From Flavobacterium cupreum (GTDB lineage Bacteria > Bacteroidota > Bacteroidia > Flavobacteriales > Flavobacteriaceae), in contig NZ_QWDM01000001.1 in NCBI RefSeq assembly GCF_003996965.1, forward strand, positions 434,001-498,000: 64,000 bases of DNA. The letters are read 5' to 3'. A model generated the notes under the pieces. That model ran no database searches and was not told the origin of the DNA. It was given only the letters and a program-made list of their open reading frames with translations. Positions 33,715 through 43,430 of this stretch are shown piece by piece; within the stretch, counting starts at the first letter, position 1, and each line of letters opens with the position of its first letter. Made by a program: the position numbers and the translations under genes.

Positions 33715-35733
33715 TTATTTTTCGACCGGAGTAAATTTTATGGCTGTTCCTCCTCCGGCTGCCAGTTTAATATTTAAAACTGTTTTACTATTTACTTTTT
33801 GCTTCGAAATGGTAACCGGATACGGATTTGTTTTATAGTTTGCTCCTGCACCATCTGCGTATATTTCTGCTTCGTATTCTTTGTTTTTATCCAAAAATGA
33901 TAAGGTTACTTTCAGGTCACGGGCATCTCTGTTCGTGATTGAGCCCAGGTACCAGTTTTTTTCATTCCAGTCTTTACGGACAATTGTGGTATATGCTCCA
34001 ATTTTAGAATCTAATACCTTTGTATCAGACCATGTGCAGGGAACGTCTTTAACAAACTGAAATTCCGGTTTTCCTTCGTAATTCTCAGGCAGGTCGGAAG
34101 CCATTTGCAACGGACTGAAAATGATTACGTACAAAGCCAGCTGATTGGCTAATGTCGTTTGTACTCTCGCTCCTGAAGGCGTTTTATAATCAAAATTGAA
34201 ATTTCCCGGTGTATAATCAAATGGCCCTGATAACATTCTGGTAAAAGGCAAGGTCGTTAAATGCTCGGGAGTATTTCCGCCATCTGCAGACCACGCATTG
34301 TATTCCTGCCCTCTTCCTCCCTCTTGTGACATGAAGTTTGGATAGGTACGCTGGATTCCGGTTCCTTTCATCGGTTCGTGATTATCGATCATGATGTGAT
34401 ATTTCGCTGCCGTTTCAATTACTTTTCTGTAATGACGTGCTCCGTACTGGCTGTCGTGCCACTCTTTTTTATCTAAAAATTTGTTTACATAACCGGTCTT
34501 CACTGAATTTACCCCCATTTTCTGATACAATTTAAAGGCATCTTCCAACTGATTTTCGTAGTTTTTAGTAGCCCCGGCAGTCTCGTGATGTCCGATTAAG
34601 CGAACATTTTTCATGGCGGCATATTTGGTAATTTCTTCCAGATTAAAGTCCGGATACGCTTTTACAAAACTGAAAGCAGATCCGTCGGCAGTCCAGTCTC
34701 CGTCCCAGCCTTCGTTCCAGCCTTCCACCAGAACGCCGTCAAAATTGTTTTTCGCAGCAAAATCAATGTATTCTTTGGTATTCTTGGTGGTCGCTCCATG
34801 TTTTGCGCCTTGTCCCCAGGTAAATTTTTCCAAATGCATGCCCCACCAGATTCCAATATACTTGGAGGGTGTGATCCAGGATAAATCTTCAATTTTTGAA
34901 GGTTCATTTAAATTCAGCACGATGGTTGAAGTAGCCACGTCGCCCGGCTTTTTACCGACTATTATCGTTCTCCATGGGGTTTTAAAAGGCGTTTCCGCAT
35001 ATACTTTTACACCATCTGCCCAGGCTACGAGATCACTTTTATATTGCTTATCCGATGTTTTCAATAAGGTCATTGAGGCAAAATCGGTCAGGTTCGCTTC
35101 GTGAATGGCAACATACAATTTGTCTTTCGTTTCAAAAGTGGCGGGTGTATTGATCGTATCGGTTTTACTCATCAGCGTTTTGCGATAGGTGCTTTCGTAA
35201 TAGCTGTTTTCGCGGTGTACGGGAATCCACCAGACTTCATTATTCTCTTTGAAAGTAAACTGGGTGATTTCATTGGAGATTTTTACTTTCCCTAAATGGG
35301 GCTGTTTCGGAAATTCATATCTGAACCCCAAACCATCGTCAAAAACCCTGAAAATAATATCTACCAAACGCTCTTCGCCTTTTGATTCCTTCAAATGAAC
35401 AATCATCTCGGTATGATGATCCCTCACTTTTTTGAATTCCCCCCAGGGCTGTTCCCAGATTTCATCAGCCGTTTTTTCTTCGGTTGAAACCACCTCAAAA
35501 TCTTCTGTCATCTTCCGGATTCCCTGAAATTCAAAACCTAATAAAGAAGGTTCAATAACTGATTTCCCATTAGATGAAAAGCTGTATTGAGGCTGTCCTG
35601 AAGCCGTTAATTCAAAAACCAGTGTAGCGTTTTTATCAGGTGAGCTTATGGTATATGTTTTTTTAGTATTGCACGCAAAAATCAGCATCGAAGCTAAAGT
35701 AATCAGGCAATAGCTATATCTTATGTTTTTCAT
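33715..35733 (-). CDS. Glycoside hydrolase family 97 (SusB-like, inverting type) lipoprotein
   Basis: This 672-residue enzyme has a lipoprotein signal ending LIFAC (C21). An N-terminal beta-sandwich (about 25-280) precedes the (beta/alpha)8 catalytic barrel (about 285-560) and a C-terminal domain. The catalytic region has NHEPMKGTGIQRTYPNF and QEGGRGQEYNAW, matching the glutamates of SusB (HEAVRPTG and NESARGTEY), and the retaining-type Asp nucleophile region is replaced by GVNSVKTGY. This points to inverting alpha-glucosidase chemistry. It is the last gene of the PUL and starts 25 nt after the GH71/99-like gene. Confidence 0.92.
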   Translation of the reverse strand: MKNIRYSYCLITLASMLIFACNTKKTYTISSPDKNATLVFELTASGQPQYSFSSNGKSVIEPSLLGFEFQGIRKMTEDFEVVSTEEKTADEIWEQPWGEFKKVRDHHTEMIVHLKESKGEERLVDIIFRVFDDGLGFRYEFPKQPHLGKVKISNEITQFTFKENNEVWWIPVHRENSYYESTYRKTLMSKTDTINTPATFETKDKLYVAIHEANLTDFASMTLLKTSDKQYKSDLVAWADGVKVYAETPFKTPWRTIIVGKKPGDVATSTIVLNLNEPSKIEDLSWITPSKYIGIWWGMHLEKFTWGQGAKHGATTKNTKEYIDFAAKNNFDGVLVEGWNEGWDGDWTADGSAFSFVKAYPDFNLEEITKYAAMKNVRLIGHHETAGATKNYENQLEDAFKLYQKMGVNSVKTGYVNKFLDKKEWHDSQYGARHYRKVIETAAKYHIMIDNHEPMKGTGIQRTYPNFMSQEGGRGQEYNAWSADGGNTPEHLTTLPFTRMLSGPFDYTPGNFNFDYKTPSGARVQTTLANQLALYVIIFSPLQMASDLPENYEGKPEFQFVKDVPCTWSDTKVLDSKIGAYTTIVRKDWNEKNWYLGSITNRDARDLKVTLSFLDKNKEYEAEIYADGAGANYKTNPYPVTISKQKVNSKTVLNIKLAAGGGTAIKFTPVEK

Positions 35734-35758
35734 TATCTAATTGTATTAATGACAACTC

Positions 35759-37003
35759 TTATTTAATTTCATTTAATAACTGTTTTGCTTTTGTAGGCTG
35801 CATGGAAACAAAATAATTAAAAGCCTGGTCTAATTTTCTCTGGGCATCGGCATTGCCTTTCTTTTGTGTGCGTAAATTGTATAACTGGCTGATATCGGGA
35901 AATACATTTTCAGTGTTTTTAACTCCTGCAAAAGCTTTCACTTTTTCGATATAAGTGTATCCGAATTCTACGGTAGGTTCGAACATCGTACCTTCTCCAA
36001 AGTCGTTCCAGGTAATTAATTGCAGATAATTCAGATTGGCATTTTTGGCCATGGCAAGTGTTTCGTCAAGTGTTGCCCCATTATTGTGTTCAATGGTCCA
36101 TCCAATGGCTGCTCCGCCTCCGCCCTGCGCATAAAAATCTTTAAAACCCGGATAGGCACTTCCTATCGCCACTGAAAGTTTTGGTTTTGTATTCGTGTAA
36201 AAATTAGTCAGATACGTGCTGTTTTTATACACCCAGGCATATTCGCCTGAAGCATTATCCCCAGCTTCAACCGATTGGTCCCAAAGGGTAACGAAGGTCG
36301 GTTTTGCGGTCAGGGTATTAAAAATGTTGGTCCATTCTGCCGGTGTCTGTAATACAATTGGCCCGAAATTCAGCAATAATGGTTTACCGTTTACCTTGAT
36401 ATAATTTTTATCATCGAAATAATTTTTCTCCATGTAAGCTAAATCGGTTTTAGCGGCGCTGGTCACCGAAATGGCTTTACCTGCGTCGACAGCACTTTTC
36501 GTTACTCTGTCTTCATATACAATCGCATATTCCAATCCCACCTTTTCCAGCATGGCAATAAGCTGTTCTGTATTTTCTTTTACCATTCTGTAATCGTAAA
36601 CATCATAAGTGCCGTACCAGTCAATCAGAACACCATCAATTCCTGAATATTTCATCAATAATAAATGATTCTCAATCACACTTTTATCGCCTGAATGATA
36701 CGGACCGATAAGCGGGTAATAATAAGAAGCGATCTCCCTGCGGTTGTTTGCATCTTTGTTATTTGGATTTTTGTTGGCCATTGTCCAGTGATAGCCCCAT
36801 TTTTTATCGGCACTGCTTTCGTTGGTTTCAAACCAGGGCATATAGTGCACATAAATTTTAGTGCTGTTTGTTTTTTCAATCGCAACGGCTGCAACGGTTT
36901 CCGGCGTTGTTGGTGTATCTGAATTTTTATCGTCGCTGCTGCAACCGAGCGCCACTAAAAAATTTATAATTACACATAATAATAATGTGATGTATTTTTT
37001 CAT
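35759..37003 (-). CDS. Glycoside hydrolase family 71/99-like surface lipoprotein
   Basis: The 414-residue protein has a lipoprotein signal ending ALGC (C21) followed by SSDDKNSD, an acidic stretch like the Flavobacterium signal for surface export. The body is a TIM barrel of the GH71/GH99 type: IYVHYMPWFETN, YSGIDGVLIDWYGTYD, EYAIVYEDR, KPLLLNFGP, WDQSVEAG and YLQLITWNDFGEGTMFEP. Known members are endo-alpha-mannosidases (GH99) or alpha-1,3-glucanases (GH71). The E-D pair in VYEDR and the E of GEGTMFEP are candidate catalytic residues. With GH97 next door an alpha-linked glycan is likely. Confidence 0.87.
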   Translation of the reverse strand: MKKYITLLLCVIINFLVALGCSSDDKNSDTPTTPETVAAVAIEKTNSTKIYVHYMPWFETNESSADKKWGYHWTMANKNPNNKDANNRREIASYYYPLIGPYHSGDKSVIENHLLLMKYSGIDGVLIDWYGTYDVYDYRMVKENTEQLIAMLEKVGLEYAIVYEDRVTKSAVDAGKAISVTSAAKTDLAYMEKNYFDDKNYIKVNGKPLLLNFGPIVLQTPAEWTNIFNTLTAKPTFVTLWDQSVEAGDNASGEYAWVYKNSTYLTNFYTNTKPKLSVAIGSAYPGFKDFYAQGGGGAAIGWTIEHNNGATLDETLAMAKNANLNYLQLITWNDFGEGTMFEPTVEFGYTYIEKVKAFAGVKNTENVFPDISQLYNLRTQKKGNADAQRKLDQAFNYFVSMQPTKAKQLLNEIK

Positions 37004-37200
37004 TTGAATTGATGTTTGTTTTTATACCTCGTCTTTCGCTCTGCTTAAAAATGTCTGCCAAAATTTAGTCTGTATCTTTTTGCTACTGATTAAGAGATGA
37101 AAAAAGATTTTATATAGTGTTTTCTTAACTTTAGAATCTGTGAAAATCTTTTAATCTGTGGCTAAAAATATATTTTTGTGAAAATTGAGTATTTAAAATA

Positions 37201-37239
37201 TGTCAGCCTTCCACGACTAACCAACATGGAAGACTGACA
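37201..37239 (-). promoter_or_regulatory. Intra-operon hairpin after susD-like gene
   Basis: Arms TGTCAGCCTTCCA (37201-37213) and TGGAAGACTGACA (37227-37239) pair at 12 of 13 positions. The hairpin begins 10 nt past the SusD stop codon and has no long T tract, so it may stabilise the susCD message or reduce read-through into the two hydrolase genes. The rest of the 245-bp gap holds nothing recognised. Confidence 0.6.
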
Positions 37240-37248
37240 TTCAGAAAT

Positions 37249-38760
37249 CTAATTTACAGGATACCCGGGATTCTGATTCAGGTTTTTATTTGTCGTTAAA
37301 ACACTGCTCGGAATAGGAAAAATAGCTCTGGTTTTATCGGTAGCCCCTTTTTCCCACCAAGGCAAAAAGAAAGTTCCGAAACGAATGTTATCTGTTCTTC
37401 TTCTTCCTTCGAAAGTAAATTCCTTAAGCAGCTCCTGATCGATAAAATGAAGATCTATTGTGGCCGGCATTTCTTCTCCGGCACGTGCTGTAATTTGTTG
37501 CAAAAACGGTCTCGCTAACTCAGGTGAACCTAAACGCACATAACATTCTGCCTGCATCATAAGGATTTCCGCATAACGAATCAGGACAAAATCGTGATCA
37601 CGTTCCCAGTTTTCCCCGGCTTTCATTTCATACTTACCTAAACGGACTCCTTCGTTTTCTTTGGCATCGCCTAAACTCGTCAGGTTTTCTGTATAAGTAA
37701 GCGGTTCTCCGTTATCCATAATAATTACTGACCCTGTTGCCAGATTGATCTGATCACCCGCAAGCATACATTTTTTTCTTTTGTCTGTATCGGCAAAAGC
37801 AGAATAAACGCCCGGTTGTGCACACATTCCGTTGGCGCTCCAGGGATAATTTCCCGTGGGGGAAAGCGTCAGTTTGTGCAGATAATGACAAGACATTGAA
37901 CTCATATAATTCCCTACTGTTCCCGCTTTTGAATCATATGGAATAGCAAAAATAATTTCGGTTGATGTCTGGTTTTCTGTGGCGAAATTGGCAAAGAAAT
38001 CCGGTGTTAAAGTATAACCCGTCACTTTCTGGCACATCGAAAGACAATCCTGCCAGCGCGGTGTTCCGATGAATGCTTCTGAATTAAGATACAATCTTGC
38101 CAAAATGGAGTAAGCCACATTTTTAGTCAGTTTTGAATACACTACATTGGAGTTCAGATGCGGAATGGCATCCAGTAATTCTTTCTCTACAAAATCATAT
38201 ACCTGTTTTCTTGTCGAATTAGAAGGCAAATCAAGATCCTCAAAATTGGTTACAATCGGCACATTGCCAAACATATCCAAAAGGTTGTAATAGTAATACG
38301 CTCTTAACGCTTTTAACTCTGCATAAATCGGTGTTTTTGCCTGAGTGGTCAACGATGATTTGTCTATCTGATAAATGATCGCATTGATTTTGGCAATTCC
38401 GGTGTAGTTGTAACGCCAGGCCGAAAGAATCATTCTGTTGTCGGGTTTCCAGGTATGTTTTTGCGCGTCCTGATATTGTCCGCCATCGTACCAGTTTGTT
38501 CCTCTGGTCGGAATGGTCGCTTCATCAGAAACCACTTCATTCAAAAAGAAAACATATTCACAAGTTGGGTAATTATTGGATATCCCGTCTGCAAATCCTC
38601 TTAAAGAAGAATAAGCTCCACCTACCAGCGCATCAATTTCTTTTGGAGTATTTCCAAAATTTCCGTCTTCTACTTTATCATATAAATCTTCATTCAAATT
38701 TGTACATGACACCGTAAAAAGCATGCTTAAAAGTATCGCTGCTGTTATTTTGATTTTCAT
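37249..38760 (-). CDS. SusD/RagB family glycan-binding lipoprotein
   Basis: This 503-residue outer-membrane surface lipoprotein has a signal ending FTVSC (C19), then TNLNEDLYDKVEDGNF typical of SusD. TPR-like helices form the frame (ELKALRAYYYYNLLDMFGNVPIV is the SusD core motif). The C-terminal half ends with RYAEILMMQAECYVRLG, FLQQITARAG, ELLKEFTFEGRRRTDNIRFG and NPGYPVN, the RagB/SusD C-terminal domain. It acts as the lid of the SusC transporter encoded 28 nt upstream. Confidence 0.95.
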   Translation of the reverse strand: MKIKITAAILLSMLFTVSCTNLNEDLYDKVEDGNFGNTPKEIDALVGGAYSSLRGFADGISNNYPTCEYVFFLNEVVSDEATIPTRGTNWYDGGQYQDAQKHTWKPDNRMILSAWRYNYTGIAKINAIIYQIDKSSLTTQAKTPIYAELKALRAYYYYNLLDMFGNVPIVTNFEDLDLPSNSTRKQVYDFVEKELLDAIPHLNSNVVYSKLTKNVAYSILARLYLNSEAFIGTPRWQDCLSMCQKVTGYTLTPDFFANFATENQTSTEIIFAIPYDSKAGTVGNYMSSMSCHYLHKLTLSPTGNYPWSANGMCAQPGVYSAFADTDKRKKCMLAGDQINLATGSVIIMDNGEPLTYTENLTSLGDAKENEGVRLGKYEMKAGENWERDHDFVLIRYAEILMMQAECYVRLGSPELARPFLQQITARAGEEMPATIDLHFIDQELLKEFTFEGRRRTDNIRFGTFFLPWWEKGATDKTRAIFPIPSSVLTTNKNLNQNPGYPVN

Positions 38761-38788
38761 TTTTAATATTTTATGGTTATCAATTCGC

Positions 38789-41788
38789 TTAGTTATTCAG
38801 CGTAAAATTTAATCCAACAGAAATCGTTGTTGGTCGTGGATAATTGTTGTATCGGTCAATTCCGGGCGCAGCCAGTCCGGTTTGGTCTGCACCATCTTGT
38901 GCATTTAGGCCAATTTCCGGATCTACACCTTTGTAACTTGTAAATACAGCAAGGTTTTCTCCCATTAAATAAATTCTGAGCTTAGAGCCTTTGTATTTCA
39001 GCGGTAATGTATATCCCACAGAAAGGCTCTGAAGCCTGAAAAAAGAAGCATCTTCTATCCAGTAGCTGGAATATTTCGGTGCAGAAGTGATTCCGCTTGA
39101 CAGGAAATCATCCGGAACGTTGAAAGCCGGAAGCCTGTTCGGATCGTTCAGCATCATATTGGTCGCATTCAATGCTTTTTGTCCAAACATTCCATATCCT
39201 GAAATACCCAGATCAAAATTTCCGTAGGTAAAGTTCATTCCGATTCCTAAAGTCAGATCCGGCTGTACATTTCCTAAATCTTTTTTATCGGCATCTACCA
39301 AGGCACTCTCTGCTACCGTCTCCCCTCCTGCATTGTAGTATAACATTTTTCCATCGGCATCAAGGCCAGCACTTTGAAATCCCCAGAACGTTCCAACCGG
39401 ATATCCTTCGGCAATCACCTGAGAATATTGTCCGGACATACCGGCTAATCCGTGTAAAGATCCGCTGTAGATTACATCTGTTTTATAGGTTGGATTTGAT
39501 AATTTTTCAATTTTCTGAATGTTGTGTCCAAGCGTCAGATTCGCATCCCAGGTAAATTTATTTCCTTTAATGATGTTGGCATTCAAAGTAAGTTCGACAC
39601 CTCTATTGGACATTTCACCCACGTTGGCCAGCATGGTTCCCACTAAATATGGAGGCTGCGGTACTTCATACGTATACAATAAATCTTTTGTCGTTTTGGA
39701 ATACCATTCGAATGAACCCGTAATTCTGTTGAATAAACCGAAATCTACCCCAATATTAATTTGTTGTGTGGATTCCCATTTCAAATCAGGATTCGGGTTT
39801 TGCTTTGGAGAATACGCTAAACTCCAGGTCTTCGTAACCGGATCGTAGTAACTGTCGTTTCCAACTCCTAAAATAGAAAGTGATTTGTACTCGCCAATTC
39901 CGTCCTGATTACCCGTAACTCCGTAACCTACTCTTAGTTTGAGGTTGTCTAACCAGCCTTTGGACGAATCCATAAATTCTTCTCCTGAAATTTTCCAGGC
40001 AGCAGAAGCAGACGGGAACGTTCCCCATTTATTGTTTTCACCAAAGCGGCTTGAACCGTCACGTCTCACCGTAGCGGTCAGAAGGTATTTTCCGTCGTAC
40101 GAATAATTCGCACGGGCAAAAAACGAAACCAGGTTTGATTTTCCTTTATACGAATACACATCGCCCAAACGATAATTGTAACCGGCACCTAAATTGTTAT
40201 ATCCGAAAGCATCGGTCACAAAACCGCTTCTTTGTGCTCCGAAACCTTCATACATATTTTCGAAATATGAATATCCGGCTAAGGCCCCAATAGTGTGTTT
40301 GTCTAAAGTTTTGTTGTAATTTACAAAGATTTCACCCTGCGCATTGGTGTATTCCGCATAGGTTCTTTGCGCATAACCGTCTTCTGTTCTTCCTTCCATA
40401 ACCGCGTACGATGGTTTGTAAGTCGCTCCTTTTACGGCATTATGTTCAAGTGAAATATTTGCTGAAGCTGTAAAATCTTTCAGAAATTTAACCTCTGTTT
40501 TAAAATATCCCAAAAGTCTGTGTCTTTCGTTGTCAACGGTTCTGTTGGTTAGAATTTCTACCGGATTTTCGTAGATATTTCCACTCACGGAAGAGAAATT
40601 TCCATTGGCGTCATACACCGGAATCGTTGGGTTTAAATTATAAGCACGTTCAAAAATTCTGTAATCGATAGGATTCCATTTGTCGATATTGGCAAACAAT
40701 CCCATATCGAATTTCACGTCTTTGTTATCGCCAAGATATTGGTAGGCACTAACATTACCGCTGATTCTTTCCAGGCCTGATTTTTTTATCACTCCTTCAT
40801 TATTCAAATAGGAGATGGAAGTTCTGAAACCGCTGTCTGCTTTTCCGGAATTGATACTTAAAGTGTGTGATTGCGAAATAGCAGTTTGTTCTATGGCTTT
40901 CTGCCAGTTGGTATTTCCGCCGTAATCGACAGCATCTGTATTTCCGGTCTGACGTACATGGCCTCTCCATTGATTGGCAGATAAAAGATCTAAATTATCA
41001 GCCACATAACCCGTACTTGATAAGCCGCTGTAAACGACAGAAACTCCTTTTGTCCCTGATTTAGTGGTAATCATGATCACCCCGTTTGCCCCTCTTGAAC
41101 CGTAAATAGCCGTTGCCGAAGCATCTTTTAAAACGTCTATCGATTTGATATCTGAAGGCTGAACGACGTTGATATCAACTCCTGCAATACCATCGACCAC
41201 AATCAGCGGACTGTTACTGGCGGTCAGGGAAGTTCCTCCACGCAAACGCAGCGTAGCTCCTGCAGCCGGATCACCGGAAGGACGAATGATATTCAGTCCC
41301 GCTACTTTTCCCTGCAAAACCTGCTCGGTAGAAGAGATCGTTCCTTTTACTAAATCATCTGCCCCAACGGTAGAAATCGCACCGGTTAAATCTGATTTTT
41401 TTACTTTTCCGTATCCGACAGAAACCACCTGAACTTCTGCCAGTGCATACCCGTCATTTTGCAGACGGACATCCACATTAGCAGTTGTTGCAGTAATCTG
41501 AACTTTTTGGGTCGTAGATCCAATGAAGGATACTTCGATCGCACCTCCTACGGCTACCTGCAAGGTAAATTTTCCGTCGAAATCTGTAGTGGTTCCGTTT
41601 TTGGTTCCCACCTCAATAACAGAAGCTCCCGGCAGTACACTTCCTGTATTGTCGTAAACGGTTCCTGATACCTGCTTTTTTCCCTGGGCAAAAGCGCCTG
41701 CCGAAAGGAAAAGCATGAAAATCATCAATACCGCCGATTTAGTAGTCCACATAAGATGCAGGACTCCTTTTTTATTTTTACTATTCAT
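38789..41788 (-). CDS. SusC/RagA family TonB-dependent outer membrane transporter
   Basis: This 999-residue outer-membrane porin imports oligosaccharides with SusD. A signal peptide (about 15-35, ending AGAFAQ) is followed by a carboxypeptidase-D-like regulatory domain (about 38-115: GTVYDNTGSVLPGASVIEVG). The plug comes next (VVSVGYGKVKKSDLTGAIS, LRGGTSLTASNSPLIVVDGIAG, IDVLKDASATAIYGSRGANG), then a 22-strand barrel ending NNYPRPTTISVGLNFTLNN. Length is typical. An unusually charged N-terminal extension (MNSKNKKGVLHLMW) precedes the signal; a later start is possible. It starts 29 nt after the 360-residue secreted protein. Confidence 0.96.
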   Translation of the reverse strand: MNSKNKKGVLHLMWTTKSAVLMIFMLFLSAGAFAQGKKQVSGTVYDNTGSVLPGASVIEVGTKNGTTTDFDGKFTLQVAVGGAIEVSFIGSTTQKVQITATTANVDVRLQNDGYALAEVQVVSVGYGKVKKSDLTGAISTVGADDLVKGTISSTEQVLQGKVAGLNIIRPSGDPAAGATLRLRGGTSLTASNSPLIVVDGIAGVDINVVQPSDIKSIDVLKDASATAIYGSRGANGVIMITTKSGTKGVSVVYSGLSSTGYVADNLDLLSANQWRGHVRQTGNTDAVDYGGNTNWQKAIEQTAISQSHTLSINSGKADSGFRTSISYLNNEGVIKKSGLERISGNVSAYQYLGDNKDVKFDMGLFANIDKWNPIDYRIFERAYNLNPTIPVYDANGNFSSVSGNIYENPVEILTNRTVDNERHRLLGYFKTEVKFLKDFTASANISLEHNAVKGATYKPSYAVMEGRTEDGYAQRTYAEYTNAQGEIFVNYNKTLDKHTIGALAGYSYFENMYEGFGAQRSGFVTDAFGYNNLGAGYNYRLGDVYSYKGKSNLVSFFARANYSYDGKYLLTATVRRDGSSRFGENNKWGTFPSASAAWKISGEEFMDSSKGWLDNLKLRVGYGVTGNQDGIGEYKSLSILGVGNDSYYDPVTKTWSLAYSPKQNPNPDLKWESTQQINIGVDFGLFNRITGSFEWYSKTTKDLLYTYEVPQPPYLVGTMLANVGEMSNRGVELTLNANIIKGNKFTWDANLTLGHNIQKIEKLSNPTYKTDVIYSGSLHGLAGMSGQYSQVIAEGYPVGTFWGFQSAGLDADGKMLYYNAGGETVAESALVDADKKDLGNVQPDLTLGIGMNFTYGNFDLGISGYGMFGQKALNATNMMLNDPNRLPAFNVPDDFLSSGITSAPKYSSYWIEDASFFRLQSLSVGYTLPLKYKGSKLRIYLMGENLAVFTSYKGVDPEIGLNAQDGADQTGLAAPGIDRYNNYPRPTTISVGLNFTLNN

Positions 41789-41817
41789 TAGAATTGGTGT
41801 TTTAATTTGATAGTGAA

Positions 41818-42900
41818 TTATTTGTCTAAAGTTTTAAGCGGAATCGAAGTATCCGAAATCGTCTTGTCCTTGTTATCTTTTACCAGGACATGGATTTCAG
41901 TTAAATTCGGAACTCCGTTTAGTTCTGAAACTAAATTGACAAATCCTTTGATTTCAGCGGTTCCTCCCATAAACTCACCAGAAATTGTTTTACTGCCGGC
42001 TGTAATCGTGTAAATCAATTTGTTTACACCCGATTCATTATTTTTTCTTGACATTCCCAAAAAGTCTCTCTGACTGATCTGCAAAGGGAAGAAAGCAAAA
42101 ACCGGTGGCGGTGGCGGCACAAATTCACCAGCATAAATAATCTGATCACCGGAATTCGTAGTCCAGTCTTTTGCGACCATTAAAAACGTTATGTTTTCCA
42201 TCACAAAACCAGGTTCCGTATTATAATATTCCTGTGGAATCAAATCCATTCTGTAAAAACCATTTCCTAAATCCTTTAGTTTTGTTTTTTCGGAAACTTC
42301 CGGAAGCCAGGCCTGATATTCCTGCAGCACCGCCCAGTTGTTTAAACCACTATGGAAGTGAACACTTGGAACGCCTGCGAAACCGTCTTTTAAATTAGAA
42401 TTAAATAAAATACTTACCGGTTTATCAATGGTTGGTTTGGCAGGATAAGACCTGATTAGTTCGTTTGCGGTATAAAAGGACGAAAAATCAGTATAGGTCA
42501 TGTTGGCCACATCACTTTGTTTCGATCCGTTTTTGTTTTTCAGGCGGAACCAGAATCCGGCACTTGCGGCGATTTCCTCCGGAGTTTTAGAAAAATACGT
42601 TGTCGGGGTCAGCTTAAAACTCCAGATTTTATCGCCCTCGTATTTTAATTTTGCAAAATCAGAGGAGTTTTCCCAATTGCCTGCGTCCGGTTCAGAGGGT
42701 GACCAGATCCAGATATAGAGTTCTTCTGTTTCTGCGAAGGTGGTTCCTGAAAGGTCAAAGTACCAGGTTACTTCTTCATCATATTTGTACACTACCGGAT
42801 AGGATGACATAGGCCCTACGGCTCCTGCATTTTCCTGCGCCGTTACAAAATTTGGAGCCATTAAAAGGGCAAGTAAAATTGTATATATAAACTTTTTCAT
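41818..42900 (-). CDS. Secreted PUL accessory protein (360 aa), probable surface glycan-binding protein
   Basis: The signal peptide ends FVTAQ (residue 22) and there is no lipobox, so the protein is periplasmic or secreted. The body is beta-rich with many aromatics (TWYFDLSG, LYIWIWSPSEPDAGNW, NLKDGFAG, SVHFHSGLNNW), like starch-binding or SusE/F-type modules in tandem. A short polyproline loop (PPPPPV) separates the last module. It lies between the small lipoprotein and SusC in the operon. No catalytic signature is seen. It probably helps hold the glycan, but the family is not certain. Confidence 0.7.
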   Translation of the reverse strand: MKKFIYTILLALLMAPNFVTAQENAGAVGPMSSYPVVYKYDEEVTWYFDLSGTTFAETEELYIWIWSPSEPDAGNWENSSDFAKLKYEGDKIWSFKLTPTTYFSKTPEEIAASAGFWFRLKNKNGSKQSDVANMTYTDFSSFYTANELIRSYPAKPTIDKPVSILFNSNLKDGFAGVPSVHFHSGLNNWAVLQEYQAWLPEVSEKTKLKDLGNGFYRMDLIPQEYYNTEPGFVMENITFLMVAKDWTTNSGDQIIYAGEFVPPPPPVFAFFPLQISQRDFLGMSRKNNESGVNKLIYTITAGSKTISGEFMGGTAEIKGFVNLVSELNGVPNLTEIHVLVKDNKDKTISDTSIPLKTLDK

Positions 42901-42908
42901 AGTACTTT

Positions 42909-43430
42909 TTAATTAATAGCATTTAATTTGAATACGTACGAAACAAAATCAGCTCCGCCGGAAGTACGCATCAGCTGAAGCTGCATTTCTTCGTTTTTAC
43001 CCGGAACAGAAATGATCCTCAGCTCATCTGTTTTTTGGGTTTTCTGAGCATCGCTGTACAAATAGATTCGTATTGCACTGGCATTTGTCTGCTGAAAGTC
43101 TGAGCTTAATGCCCAATATCCTTTTGGAGCAAATAGTGGAGGAACATTTCCGGTAACCTCATAACTTGTAGGTCTATTTTGAGCATCTGTTACGAAATTG
43201 ATTTTAAAATCCTCGTAATTAAAATAGGTACTCAAGTTTTCTTCGCTTGGTTCGATTTTATTTGCTTTCGCAAATTCATCAACCATTTTCAGATTTGTTA
43301 ATCCCCAGTTTCCGTTTACTTTCTCATAAATGGTAATGGGATCAACGTGGCTTCCGTCTTCAGTGTTGTCACAGCCAATGGCCGTTAAACTCATCATAAC
43401 AGCCAACCAATAAATACTTTTACATCTCAT
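42909..43430 (-). CDS. DUF5004-like lipoprotein, first gene of the PUL
   Basis: This 173-residue lipoprotein has a signal ending TAIGC (C20) followed by DNTEDG, an acidic stretch compatible with surface export. The body has a lipocalin-like beta pattern: NGNWGLTNLKMVDEF, a long loop, FKINFVTDAQ, YWALSSDFQQ and LRIISVPGKNEEMQLQLMRTSGG. The initial WxL and the strand order resemble DUF5004 and related small PUL lipoproteins. The 360-residue protein starts 8 nt after its stop. The ATG is 477 nt from the divergent regulator. Confidence 0.65.
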   Translation of the reverse strand: MRCKSIYWLAVMMSLTAIGCDNTEDGSHVDPITIYEKVNGNWGLTNLKMVDEFAKANKIEPSEENLSTYFNYEDFKINFVTDAQNRPTSYEVTGNVPPLFAPKGYWALSSDFQQTNASAIRIYLYSDAQKTQKTDELRIISVPGKNEEMQLQLMRTSGGADFVSYVFKLNAIN

